Of a stretch of 17,280 nucleotides of DNA, positions 6,716-14,513 are shown one piece after another. The notes under the pieces were generated by a model, which did no database searches, was not told the origin of the DNA, and worked only from the letters and a program-made list of their open reading frames with translations. Position 1 is the first letter of the stretch; the number at the start of each line of letters is the position of its first letter. The stretch covers positions 2,275 through 19,554 of the forward strand of contig JADGAO010000032.1 in NCBI GenBank assembly GCA_015231995.1, given 5' to 3'. Made by a program: the position numbers and the translations under genes. Source of the stretch: Nitrospinota bacterium. GTDB lineage: Bacteria; Nitrospinota_A; UBA7883; JACRLM01.

Positions 6716-7660
6716 ATGCCAGCGATACTCATCACCGGCGGGTCCGGTTTCATCGGGTCGCACCTTTGCGACAAACTTCTTTCCGAAGGCCACAGCGTAA
6801 CCTGCGTTGACAACCTGATAACAGGTTCGCGCAAGAACGTAAGCCACATCGCGGGCAACCCCGGTTTCAGGTTCATCGAGCGCGATATCGTCAACGGCCT
6901 CGACGACATCAAGGGGCCGTTCGACCTGGTGTTTCACATGGCCTCTCCCGCCTCGCCGCCGGATTATCTTCGGCATCCGATAGAGACTCTTTTGACCGGC
7001 TCGATTGGCACCCACAAAACGCTCGATGTCGCCACGCGCGATAAATCGGTGTTCTTGCTCGCCAGCACGTCGGAGGTTTACGGCGACCCGGAGATTCACC
7101 CGCAGACGGAAACCTATTGGGGCAACGTCAACTCCATCGGCCCGCGTTCCTGTTACGACGAGGCCAAAAGGTACGCGGAAGCCGCCACAATGGCCTACCA
7201 CAGGTCGCGCGGGACGGATATTCGCATCGTGAGGATATTCAACACATACGGCCCCCGGATGCGTGTAAACGACGGGCGGGCCGTGGCAAACTTCATCTGC
7301 CAGGCGCTCCAGGGCGAGGATATCACCGTGTACGGTGACGGTTCGCAGACCCGCTCGTTATGCTTTGTGTCCGACCTTGTGGAAGGTATCGTGCGCATGA
7401 TGAAATCCGGCTCTCCCGGCGTTCCCGTGAATCTGGGCAACCCGGTGGAGATGACCATGCTTGAGCTTGCGGAAATGGTTATAAAATTCACAGGCTCCAA
7501 GAGCCGGATAATCCACAACTCCCTTCCCGAGGACGACCCGAAAAAACGGAAACCCGACATCTCCCGCGCCCGCGAGTCGCTTGGCTGGGAGCCGAAGGTT
7601 AAGCTCGAAGAGGGGTTGATGAAAACGATAGCGTATTTCAGGGCGGAACTTGGCGTTTGA
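6716..7660 (+). CDS. UDP-glucuronate decarboxylase (UDP-xylose synthase type)
   Basis: Extended short-chain dehydrogenase of 314 residues. The NAD motif GGSGFIGS is at 8-15 and ASPASPPDY at 76-84. The catalytic region STSEVYGDP (118-125) is followed by WGNVNSIGPRSCYDEAKR, with Tyr147 and Lys151 as the YxxxK pair. These blocks are characteristic of UXS enzymes, which convert UDP-glucuronate to UDP-xylose through a bound 4-keto intermediate, rather than of GalE or RmlB. It begins 16 bases after ugd, with TTGGAG 10 bases before ATG, and should use the Ugd product directly. Assignment as decarboxylase is strong; xylose or another pentose in the surface polymer is inferred. Confidence 0.93.
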   Translation: MPAILITGGSGFIGSHLCDKLLSEGHSVTCVDNLITGSRKNVSHIAGNPGFRFIERDIVNGLDDIKGPFDLVFHMASPASPPDYLRHPIETLLTGSIGTHKTLDVATRDKSVFLLASTSEVYGDPEIHPQTETYWGNVNSIGPRSCYDEAKRYAEAATMAYHRSRGTDIRIVRIFNTYGPRMRVNDGRAVANFICQALQGEDITVYGDGSQTRSLCFVSDLVEGIVRMMKSGSPGVPVNLGNPVEMTMLELAEMVIKFTGSKSRIIHNSLPEDDPKKRKPDISRARESLGWEPKVKLEEGLMKTIAYFRAELGV

Positions 7661-7678
7661 ACCCGGCTGGTCATTTTC

Positions 7679-8380
7679 GTGAAAAAAAGGTACGTTCTAA
7701 AAGAGGCCATCAAACAGTGGCCGGAGAGTGACCGGCCCCGGGAAAAGCTCGTAAAAAACGGCGCATCCGCCCTTTCCGATTCCGAACTTGTCGCGATACT
7801 CATCGGCTCCGGGTCGGGCAGTAAAAACGCGCTCGACCTTGCCAGGGAGATTTTGGTGAAGTTCGACGGGCTTTCAGGGCTGGAGATAGCGTCGGTGGAG
7901 GAGATACGCAAAACACGAGGTATCGGCGAGGTCAAGGCGATCACCATCAAAGCGGGCCTGGAGATGGGAAGACGGTTCGCGGCCAGCTCCGGGCAGGGAG
8001 CCTCGCCCCCAATCCGGGTCAGCGAGGACGCGGCTAAACTTTTTATGCCGCTGATGAAAAATATGCGCAAGGAAACGTTCAGGGTGGCCCTGCTCAATTC
8101 CAAGAACAGGATAACCAAAACGGTCACGATATCCGAAGGCGGGCTGGCCTCCGCCGTAGTGGAGCCGAGGGAGGTGTTCAACCCCGCCATACGCGAGTCG
8201 GCCAGCGGCGTCATCCTCCTGCACAACCATCCCAGCGGCGACCCGGACCCTTCCGACGACGACATCAATCTTACCCGGCGGCTTACCGCGGCGGGCAAAT
8301 TGATAAACATAAAAATTCTCGACCACATAATCATCGGCGACGGGAGGTATTACTCGTTCGCCGACAATGAGGAGCTTTAA
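7679..8380 (+). CDS. radC: RadC family protein (JAB/MPN domain)
   Basis: 233 residues with the two RadC parts. The N-terminal region has REKLVKNGASALSDSELVAILIGSG and a helix-hairpin-helix-like TRGIGEVKA at 79-87. The C-terminal metalloprotease-like JAMM domain has LHNHPSGDPDPSDDD; His182, His184 and Asp195 are the expected zinc ligands, with Ser192 in the SxxD part. The historical DNA-repair role of RadC is doubtful and its biochemical activity is not settled. A GTG start is used because MKKRYVLKEAIKQWPESDRPREKL matches the family N-terminus. It lies 18 bases after the decarboxylase and its stop is 3 bases before hldE, so it is cotranscribed with sugar-nucleotide genes without an obvious link. 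Confidence 0.95.
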   Translation: MKKRYVLKEAIKQWPESDRPREKLVKNGASALSDSELVAILIGSGSGSKNALDLAREILVKFDGLSGLEIASVEEIRKTRGIGEVKAITIKAGLEMGRRFAASSGQGASPPIRVSEDAAKLFMPLMKNMRKETFRVALLNSKNRITKTVTISEGGLASAVVEPREVFNPAIRESASGVILLHNHPSGDPDPSDDDINLTRRLTAAGKLINIKILDHIIIGDGRYYSFADNEEL

Positions 8381-8383
8381 AGG

Positions 8384-9850
8384 TTGAACCAGACGCTTGT
8401 TGATATGCTCGTCTCCATGCGCGCGCCCACAATATTGGTCGTCGGCGACGTGATACTCGATGTGTACGAACGCGGGGTTATCGAGCGGATTTCGCCGGAA
8501 GCCCCGGCGCAGGTTCTGGAAGTGACGGAGGAAGAGCGCTTCCTCGGCGGCGCGGCCAACGTCGCGGCCAACGTAGCCTCTTTGGGCGGCAATGCGCGGC
8601 TCGTAGGGCTTGTGGGCAGGGACGAAGGCGCGAAAATTCTGCGGGAGCTTCTAAAGAAAAAAGGAATCCCCAACTCCGGCCTTGTGACCGACATGTCGCG
8701 CCCCACGACGATGAAAACCCGGTTCATGGCCATGCGCCAGCAGATGCTCCGCGTGGACAGGGAACGACGCGACGATGCGGACGACCACACATCCGCCAGA
8801 CTGCTCGCCATGATCGAAAAACAGATCGCCGTCTGCGATGGGATTATCGTGTCCGACTACGGAAAGGGCGCGCTGACACGAAGCGTGCTTGCCGGGATCA
8901 TGTCCCTGGCGCAAAAGGCTGGCAAGATGGTGATAGTTGATCCCAAGGGGAGGGACTACACGAAATACGCCGGGGCCACGCTGATAACGCCCAACCGCAA
9001 GGAGGCGGCGCTGGCTGTGGGCGTGGATATACGCGGCGAGAGCGATTACCACAAAGCGGCGGAGGCGCTGTTCCGCATCACCAAAGCCAAAAACGTGCTT
9101 ATCACGCGCGGCGATGAGGGGATGACCGTTTTTCATAAAGGCGGACGTTCCACTCATTTGCCGGCGGAAGCGTTGGAGGTTTTCGACGTTACGGGCGCCG
9201 GTGACACGGTGATCGCGGCGTTGGGGGTGATTCTTTTTTCCGGCCATTCGCTTGAGGACGCGGCGAAAATAGCTAACGCGGCGGCGGCTATCGAGGTGGG
9301 GCATCTTGGCGTGCGGGCTGTGACGAAGGACGAGGTGGTGGCCCGACTTGCGCCCGTCTACGACGGGGTGGCCAAAACCATGACAAAAAAAGAGGCGGTC
9401 AAGTTCGCCGGGAAATTGAAAAGCCAGGGGAAGACCGTCGTCTTTACGAACGGCTGTTTCGATATCATCCACGCAGGGCATGTGGAATATCTTGCGCGGG
9501 CCAAATCGTTGGGAGACGCTCTTGTCGTGGGTTTGAACACCGACAACTCCGTTAGGAAGCTCAAAGGCGCAGGCAGGCCCGTGACCGGGCAGGACGACCG
9601 GGCGCGTGTGTTAAGCGCGTTGTCGTGCGTGGATGCGGTTGTGCTGTTCAGCGAAGAGACGCCGCTTAACCTGATAAAAGAGGTCAAGCCGGACATACTA
9701 GTCAAAGGCGGCGATTACACCCGGAACACCGTTGTCGGGGCCGATGTGGTGGAATCCAACGGCGGGCGGGTGCAGATAATCCCGCTGGTGGAAGGCAAAT
9801 CCACGACGGGGATAATCAGTGAAATAAAGAAACGCCATAAGGCTGGATGA
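8384..9850 (+). CDS. hldE: Bifunctional heptose 7-phosphate kinase / heptose 1-phosphate adenylyltransferase
   Basis: Carries out two steps of ADP-L-glycero-D-manno-heptose synthesis for the LPS inner core. The N-terminal PfkB/ribokinase-type domain (about 1-325) has GGAANVAANVASLGG (55-69) and the GAGDT anion hole at 271-275 with catalytic Asp274. The C-terminal cytidylyltransferase-like domain (about 345-488) starts with FTNGCFDIIHAGH, with HxGH at 363-366. At 488 residues it matches the fused E. coli form. It starts at TTG 8384, with GAGGAG about 9 bases upstream at the end of radC; a later ATG would lose that site. gmhA and gmhB are not in the window. It is the last gene before a strong terminator. 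Confidence 0.96.
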   Translation: MNQTLVDMLVSMRAPTILVVGDVILDVYERGVIERISPEAPAQVLEVTEEERFLGGAANVAANVASLGGNARLVGLVGRDEGAKILRELLKKKGIPNSGLVTDMSRPTTMKTRFMAMRQQMLRVDRERRDDADDHTSARLLAMIEKQIAVCDGIIVSDYGKGALTRSVLAGIMSLAQKAGKMVIVDPKGRDYTKYAGATLITPNRKEAALAVGVDIRGESDYHKAAEALFRITKAKNVLITRGDEGMTVFHKGGRSTHLPAEALEVFDVTGAGDTVIAALGVILFSGHSLEDAAKIANAAAAIEVGHLGVRAVTKDEVVARLAPVYDGVAKTMTKKEAVKFAGKLKSQGKTVVFTNGCFDIIHAGHVEYLARAKSLGDALVVGLNTDNSVRKLKGAGRPVTGQDDRARVLSALSCVDAVVLFSEETPLNLIKEVKPDILVKGGDYTRNTVVGADVVESNGGRVQIIPLVEGKSTTGIISEIKKRHKAG

Positions 9851-9860
9851 ATTGACGTTT

Positions 9861-9891
9861 GGCGGGGTGTTCTTCGCCCCGCCTCTTGTTT
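9861..9891 (+). terminator. Rho-independent terminator after hldE
   Basis: GGCGGGG (9861-9867) pairs with CCCCGCC (9877-9883) around a 9-base TGTTCTTCG loop, followed by TCTTGTTT. It begins 10 bases after the hldE stop and should end the ugd-uxs-radC-hldE transcript. Confidence 0.85.
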
Positions 9892-9912
9892 GTCAAAGAG
9901 AGCGCATTAGGA

Positions 9913-9937
9913 GTCCGAGGTGAAGAACACCTCGGAC
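9913..9937. repeat. Perfect 10-bp hairpin
   Basis: GTCCGAGGTG (9913-9922) and CACCTCGGAC (9928-9937) are perfect inverse complements around AAGAA. On the minus strand the loop reads TTCTT, echoing the loop of the terminator just before it. No T-run follows on either strand, so it is not an obvious terminator. Confidence 0.75.
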
Positions 9938-9975
9938 AGCGACAGGAAAGAGATAGGCGTAAAAACTGACAACCT

Positions 9976-10092
9976 GAATTCCGAAGTTCGAGGAAGATTC
10001 TTCGCTATCGCTCAGAATGACATTACTTGCTTGTCATTCTGAGCGATAGCGAAGAATCTATCTAAAGAATAATTTGTTCAACTTAGGAATTC
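9976..10092. repeat. Nested inverted repeat with perfect 28-bp inner arms
   Basis: The inner arms at 9995-10022 and 10032-10059 are exact inverse complements over 28 bases around a 9-base spacer (TTACTTGCT). The right arm begins TGTCATTCTGAGCG and ends GCGAAGAATCT. Outside them, GAATTCCGAAGTT (9976-9988) and AACTTAGGAATTC (10080-10092) are inverse complements at 12 of 13 positions, so the whole 117-base block is symmetric. No ORF lies inside. It looks like a mobile palindromic (MITE- or REP-like) intergenic repeat. In RNA it would form a very stable hairpin upstream of the next promoter. Confidence 0.85.
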
Positions 10093-10118
10093 GGGATTAA
10101 TTAAAATGCCTGAACCGG

Positions 10119-10147
10119 TTGCGATTGGTTCGGTGGGGTTTTATAGT
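10119..10147 (+). promoter_or_regulatory. Candidate sigma70 promoter of the 10218 gene cluster
   Basis: TTGCGA (10119-10124), a 17-base spacer and TATAGT (10142-10147) match consensus at 4/6 and 5/6 positions. The predicted start, about 10154, leaves a leader of about 64 bases before the ATG at 10218. It lies just downstream of the palindromic repeat and is the only good promoter seen before the long run of genes ending with purQ. Confidence 0.5.
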
Positions 10148-10217
10148 TGATGCGACCTTTTAAAACCTTGGGCTAAAAGCCTTGGTTTTCTTGAAACGCG
10201 GAATTTTACGGACGGAC

Positions 10218-11189
10218 ATGACCAAACCAACAAAACGCCCTTTCGAACCGGCGGATTTCTCGCGGATAAAAACGTATCCGATAAGCGAACGTAAAAGCCT
10301 CGTCAACACCGGCATGTTCGTCAATCTTGAAGGGTACAAAAAAAGCGGTCTGGTGACAGACCTCTTCCCGTCCATTCTCAAGGGCAACGACATCCGCGAG
10401 CTCGTCCACGCCATAAAAGCCGCCAAATCCGCAGGTAAACCGGTTGTCCTGGCGATGGGAGCGCATGTCATAAAGTGCGGCCTTGCGCCCATCGTGATAG
10501 ACCTCATGGAACGCGGAGTCGTTGACGCGCTGGCGTTGAACGGCGCGGGGGCGGTGCATGATCTGGAGATAGCTTTCCACGGAGCCACCAGCGAAGATGT
10601 GGCGACGGAGATAAAAGAAGGCCGCTTCGGCATGGTGGACGAGACGGCGCGTCATTTCAACCAGGCTCTGAAAAAGCATGTTCGCGGCGACGTGGGGATG
10701 GGCGAGGCGATTGGGCGGTACATCGCGGAAGAGAAGATGCCAAACAGCTCTGTGTCATTGCTATCTGCGGGGTATCGCATGGGAAAACCCGTCACCGTTC
10801 ACGTCGCTATCGGGGCGGACATCGTCCACATACATCCCAGCGTTGACGGGGCCGTGACTGGCCTTGCCACGTTGAACGATTTCCGCCTGTTCACCGGCGT
10901 AGTCTCCAAACTCGGCGGTGGCGGCGTGTATATGAACATCGGCTCGTCGGTGATATTGCCGGAATGTTTCATAAAGGCGTTATCGGCGGCGCGCAACCTC
11001 GGCGCGGACGTGACGGGGTTCACCACGGTGAACATGGACATGATCCAGAGTTACCGCCCGGCTGTGAACGTGGTGAACCGGCCTATACAAGGCGCGGGAA
11101 AAGGGATTTCGATCACGGGACATCATGAGATAATGATTCCGTTGTTGTACCACCTGCTGGTGACGGAAGAAGGTTTGGACAAACCGTGA
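10218..11189 (+). CDS. Conserved protein of uncertain function (possibly deoxyhypusine synthase-like)
   Basis: A 323-residue soluble protein without signal or TM segments. Striking blocks are VVLAMGAHVIKCGLAPIVIDLMERG, ALNGAGAVHDLEIAFHGATSEDV, TVHVAIGADIVHIHP, LGGGGVYMNIGSSVILPE and the C-terminal GHHEIMIPLL. I recognise these as a well conserved bacterial family that is usually left unnamed. The Gly-rich Rossmann-like pattern and the NGAGAVHD segment recall deoxyhypusine synthase, but the relation is uncertain and the substrate unknown. The many His residues (VHIHP, GHHE) could bind metal or act in catalysis. An in-frame TTG at 10182 would add 12 residues; ATG 10218 fits the family start better. 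It is followed 16 bases later by the ATPase gene. Confidence 0.8.
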   Translation: MTKPTKRPFEPADFSRIKTYPISERKSLVNTGMFVNLEGYKKSGLVTDLFPSILKGNDIRELVHAIKAAKSAGKPVVLAMGAHVIKCGLAPIVIDLMERGVVDALALNGAGAVHDLEIAFHGATSEDVATEIKEGRFGMVDETARHFNQALKKHVRGDVGMGEAIGRYIAEEKMPNSSVSLLSAGYRMGKPVTVHVAIGADIVHIHPSVDGAVTGLATLNDFRLFTGVVSKLGGGGVYMNIGSSVILPECFIKALSAARNLGADVTGFTTVNMDMIQSYRPAVNVVNRPIQGAGKGISITGHHEIMIPLLYHLLVTEEGLDKP

Positions 11190-11205
11190 TTTTGAAGGAT
11201 TGACC

Positions 11206-12414
11206 ATGACGGCGATGCAAAAAGGGAGAAGCCCTTTCTATCCGGGACAGCCCGTGCCGGTAGAGCTTTTCGTCGGAAGAGCCGAGCAGATAAACAGGAT
11301 AATTGAGCGCGGCGTCAACCAAGTAAAAGCCGGAAAGCCGATGGCCTTTTTTATCCAGGGTGAATACGGGATCGGGAAAAGTTCCATAGCCAGCTTTATT
11401 CAACGGGCGGCCGAACAGGACCACGGTTTGCACGGCATCAACGTGGCGTTGGGGGGGCGGAGCGATTTGAATGGCGTGGCGGAAGCGATATTGGAGGCTA
11501 CGCTCAAATCAGGCGCATTTAATCCCAGCCGTGTCGAAAAGATAACGGGTTGGCTCGCCAAATATGTTGGCAAACAAACCTTCGCCGGAATCACGGTTAA
11601 TTTTGAGGCGCTCAAAAAGGACGCTCCTAATATATCAACCCCTATTGGCATGTTGGATTTTCTGGGAAGCGTCCGCGACCATCTGAAGGATGATGGCATT
11701 AAAGGTGTTTTTCTTGTGTTGGATGAAATCAACGGAATCGCGTCAAATCCCCAGTTCGCACATTTCATTAAAAGCTTGTGGGATACCAACGCCATCTCCC
11801 GTGAACCTCTGCCCTTTCTGTTGATGTTATGTGGGGTTGAGGAACGAAGAATGGAGATGATCGGCAAGCATGAACCGATAAACCGGATTTTCGATGTCGT
11901 TGATATCAATGCTTTGACTAAATCTGAGGTAGAGGAGTTTTTTCAAAAAACTTTTCAGTCTGTTCAAATACAGATTGAGAGCGGCGCTATGGGGTTGCTG
12001 ATCGAGCATTCCTCCGGAATGCCCAAAATAATGCATGAAATCGGAGATGCGGCTTTCTGGACAGACACCGATGGTGTAATTGACAGGCTCGACACCTTTT
12101 CAGCATTAAAAGTCGCCGCTGAAGCAATAGGGAAAAAATATGTTGATCAACAGGTTTACAATGCGATTAAAAGCAAGGACTATCATTCAATTCTAAATAA
12201 AATCGCCGAAATTACATCGTTTGTTTCTGTGACTTTCAAAAAAACAGATGTCCTTTCAACATTAACAGAAACAGAAAAGGGAAAATTCAATAACTTCCTG
12301 ACAAAAATGAGGGAGTTGAACGTTATCAAGCCCGGTGGCAATCGCGGGGAATACATGTTTACCGTTCGGATGGTTCACCTCTACATTCTCATGCAAAGCC
12401 AAAAGAAAAAATAA
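11206..12414 (+). CDS. AAA/STAND-type ATPase with probable C-terminal winged helix
   Basis: A 402-residue P-loop ATPase. The N-terminus PFYPGQPVPVELFVGRAEQI is the FxGR entry block of AAA_16/ORC-like ATPases. Walker A is GEYGIGKSS (52-60) and Walker B is VFLVLDE (168-174, Asp173-Glu174). INRIFDVVDINALTKSEVEEFF (225-246) resembles the lid region of this group. The C-terminal 100 residues (TFKKTDVLSTLTETEKGKFNNFL...) look like a winged helix. ATG 11206 has AAGGA 6 bases upstream, better than the in-frame TTG at 11200. The gene is visibly more AT-rich than its neighbours, mainly from about 11,890 to 12,300, suggesting transfer. Its TAA overlaps the next ATG (TAATG). The cellular role is unknown. 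Confidence 0.85.
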   Translation: MTAMQKGRSPFYPGQPVPVELFVGRAEQINRIIERGVNQVKAGKPMAFFIQGEYGIGKSSIASFIQRAAEQDHGLHGINVALGGRSDLNGVAEAILEATLKSGAFNPSRVEKITGWLAKYVGKQTFAGITVNFEALKKDAPNISTPIGMLDFLGSVRDHLKDDGIKGVFLVLDEINGIASNPQFAHFIKSLWDTNAISREPLPFLLMLCGVEERRMEMIGKHEPINRIFDVVDINALTKSEVEEFFQKTFQSVQIQIESGAMGLLIEHSSGMPKIMHEIGDAAFWTDTDGVIDRLDTFSALKVAAEAIGKKYVDQQVYNAIKSKDYHSILNKIAEITSFVSVTFKKTDVLSTLTETEKGKFNNFLTKMRELNVIKPGGNRGEYMFTVRMVHLYILMQSQKKK

Positions 12415-13184
12415 TGATCCACCTTTGCGCGCTTGGCTCGGGTTCGTCGGGCAACTCTTTTTACATCGGGGCGGAAACCGGCGGGGTTCTTATGGACGCG
12501 GGGTTCTCGGCGAAGGAGACTTTCTCGCGCCTCAACGCCGTCGGCATAGCCCTGTCGAAAATTAAAGGTATCGTCATCAGCCACGAACATTCCGATCACG
12601 TCAAAGGCCTAGGCCCGGTCGCGCGAAAACTCAACATACCCGTCCATATCAGCCACTCCACGCTTTCACAAGTAGCCGCCCGCGCCGGGACTTTGCCAGC
12701 CATCAGGGTTTTCAGGTCGGGCGAGACATTCGAGGCGGGCGGGATGGAAGTGACTCCGTTTTCCATTCCGCATGACGCGGTGGATCCGTGCGCTTTCGTA
12801 TTCCGCGTCAACGGGACATCCGTTGCCGTGGCGACGGACGCGGGTTCGGCCACCACGCTCATCCGCGACAAGATGCGGGGTTTGAGCCACATCGCCATCG
12901 AGTCCAACCACGATGTCGCCATGCTGATGGCCGGGCCGTACCCGTGGGAGCTGAAGCAGAGAATAGCCTCCCGTTCCGGGCATCTTTCCAACGAGACGTG
13001 CGGGGAACTGCTCAAAGAGCTTATCCATCCCGGCCTGCAGGGGGTGACGCTGGCGCATATTTCCAAGATCAACAACAACGCCGACCTGGTGCGTCTGACA
13101 GCCGATGACGCGCTTAACGCCTCTGGTGTGCCGTATCATATAGCGACGCAGGACGCGCCCGGCCCCCTCGTCGCTGTCGAATAA
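12414..13184 (+). CDS. Metallo-beta-lactamase-fold hydrolase, YycJ/WalJ type
   Basis: A 256-residue protein starting GSGSSGNS (8-15), the hallmark of the YycJ group of MBL-fold proteins. Metal-site residues are present: HEHSDH at 57-62, His120 in SIPHDAVDP, Asp142 in ATDAGS and His215 in TLAHIS. Related proteins are implicated as DNA exonucleases or in cell-wall stress signalling; which applies here is unknown. Its ATG overlaps the stop of the ATPase gene by one base, so translation is likely coupled. The purB start follows 21 bases after the stop, and the GC content returns to that of the core genes. Confidence 0.92.
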   Translation: MIHLCALGSGSSGNSFYIGAETGGVLMDAGFSAKETFSRLNAVGIALSKIKGIVISHEHSDHVKGLGPVARKLNIPVHISHSTLSQVAARAGTLPAIRVFRSGETFEAGGMEVTPFSIPHDAVDPCAFVFRVNGTSVAVATDAGSATTLIRDKMRGLSHIAIESNHDVAMLMAGPYPWELKQRIASRSGHLSNETCGELLKELIHPGLQGVTLAHISKINNNADLVRLTADDALNASGVPYHIATQDAPGPLVAVE

Positions 13185-13205
13185 CCTCAAGGAGATTTTT
13201 TCAAA

Positions 13206-14507
13206 GTGATATCCAGATATACACGGCCTGCTATGGAACGGCTGTGGTCAATCGAAAACAAGTACGCCACATGGCTTGAACTAGAAATCGCCGCCTGTGA
13301 AGCCTGGGAGAAAAAAGGGGCCATCCCAAAAGACGCGCTCGATGTGATCCGCGCAAAGGCCGGGTTCGACGTCAAACGCATTGACGAGATCGAACTGGAA
13401 GTGCGCCACGACGTGATAGCGTTTCTCACCTGTGTGGGGGAACGTGTCGGGCCGGAATCGCGTTTCATCCACATGGGGTTGACCTCGTCGGACGTGGTGG
13501 ACACGAGCCTTTCCCTGTTGATGACGCGGGCGATGGACATGATTCTTGCGGGGGTGGATGGACTGCTTGCCGTTCTCAAACGGCGGGCTTACGAGTTCAA
13601 GGATACCGTCTGCATCGGCAGGTCGCACGGCATACACGCCGAGCCGCTCACGTTCGGGCTGAAACTGGCCTTATGGTATGCGGAGATGGAAAGAAACCGC
13701 GAACGGCTCACACGCGCGCGGGAGAATATCGCCGTCGGCAAATTGTCCGGCGCCGTGGGCACCTACGCCAACATTGACCCGGATATCGAGTCTTACGTTT
13801 GTAAAAAACTGGGGTTGAAAGCCGTTCCTATCGCCACCCAGGTTATACAACGCGACCGGCACGCCGAATACATGACCGCGCTCGCCATAACCTCCGCGAC
13901 GATAGAAAAGATCGCCGTGGAGCTTCGCCATCTGCAACGCACCGAAGTGCTGGAGGCGGAAGAAAAATTCCACGTCGGGCAAAAAGGTTCGTCGGCCATG
14001 CCGCACAAACGCAATCCCATCACGGCGGAAAACCTGACAGGACTCGCCCGCGTCATAAAAGGCAACGTCGTAGCCACGCTCGACAACGTGGCGTTATGGC
14101 ACGAGCGGGACATCTCCCATTCGTCCGTGGAACGCGTTTTGATACCCGACTCCACAACGCTGATGGATTACATGCTCGACAGGGCGACGCGGTTGATTGA
14201 CGGGTTGGTGATTTACCCGGAAAACATGAAGGCCAACCTTGAGAAGACCCGTGGTTTGATCTTCTCCCAAAAGGTTCTGCTCGACCTGGTGAACGCGGGG
14301 ATGAGCCGGGAAAGCGCCTATGCCGTGACCCAGCGGGCGGCCATGAAATGCTGGCGGAGCGACGAGACTTTCAAGAACCTTTTACTGGCCGAACCGGAAG
14401 TCGCCTCGACCCTGTCCAAGGAACAGATTGAACAATCGTTCGACATGTCCTATCATTTGAAGCATGTGGATCGTATATTCCGAAACGTTTTTCAGGGTGG
14501 AGACTAA
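13206..14507 (+). CDS. purB: Adenylosuccinate lyase
   Basis: Acts twice in purine synthesis, cleaving SAICAR to AICAR and adenylosuccinate to AMP, releasing fumarate each time. The 433-residue protein belongs to the aspartase/fumarase superfamily, with a helical core. It has SSDVVDTS (94-101), GRSHGIHAEP with His141 as probable general acid, and the flexible catalytic loop GSSAMPHKRNP (261-271) bearing the catalytic Ser. The GTG start gives the normal N-terminus (MISRYTRPAM), with AAGGAG 11 bases upstream. purC follows 6 bases after the stop and makes the SAICAR that PurB cleaves. Confidence 0.98.
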   Translation: MISRYTRPAMERLWSIENKYATWLELEIAACEAWEKKGAIPKDALDVIRAKAGFDVKRIDEIELEVRHDVIAFLTCVGERVGPESRFIHMGLTSSDVVDTSLSLLMTRAMDMILAGVDGLLAVLKRRAYEFKDTVCIGRSHGIHAEPLTFGLKLALWYAEMERNRERLTRARENIAVGKLSGAVGTYANIDPDIESYVCKKLGLKAVPIATQVIQRDRHAEYMTALAITSATIEKIAVELRHLQRTEVLEAEEKFHVGQKGSSAMPHKRNPITAENLTGLARVIKGNVVATLDNVALWHERDISHSSVERVLIPDSTTLMDYMLDRATRLIDGLVIYPENMKANLEKTRGLIFSQKVLLDLVNAGMSRESAYAVTQRAAMKCWRSDETFKNLLLAEPEVASTLSKEQIEQSFDMSYHLKHVDRIFRNVFQGGD

Positions 14508-14513
14508 ACTCGA

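Noticed and set aside
7195..8334. 379-codon open frame on the minus strand
   Set aside because: It is antisense to the UDP-glucuronate decarboxylase and radC genes, Ser/Arg-rich with no motif.
9851..10217. CRISPR array or small protein gene in the repeat-rich gap
   Set aside because: The repeats are inverted, not regularly spaced direct repeats, and no ORF with a ribosome-binding site is present.
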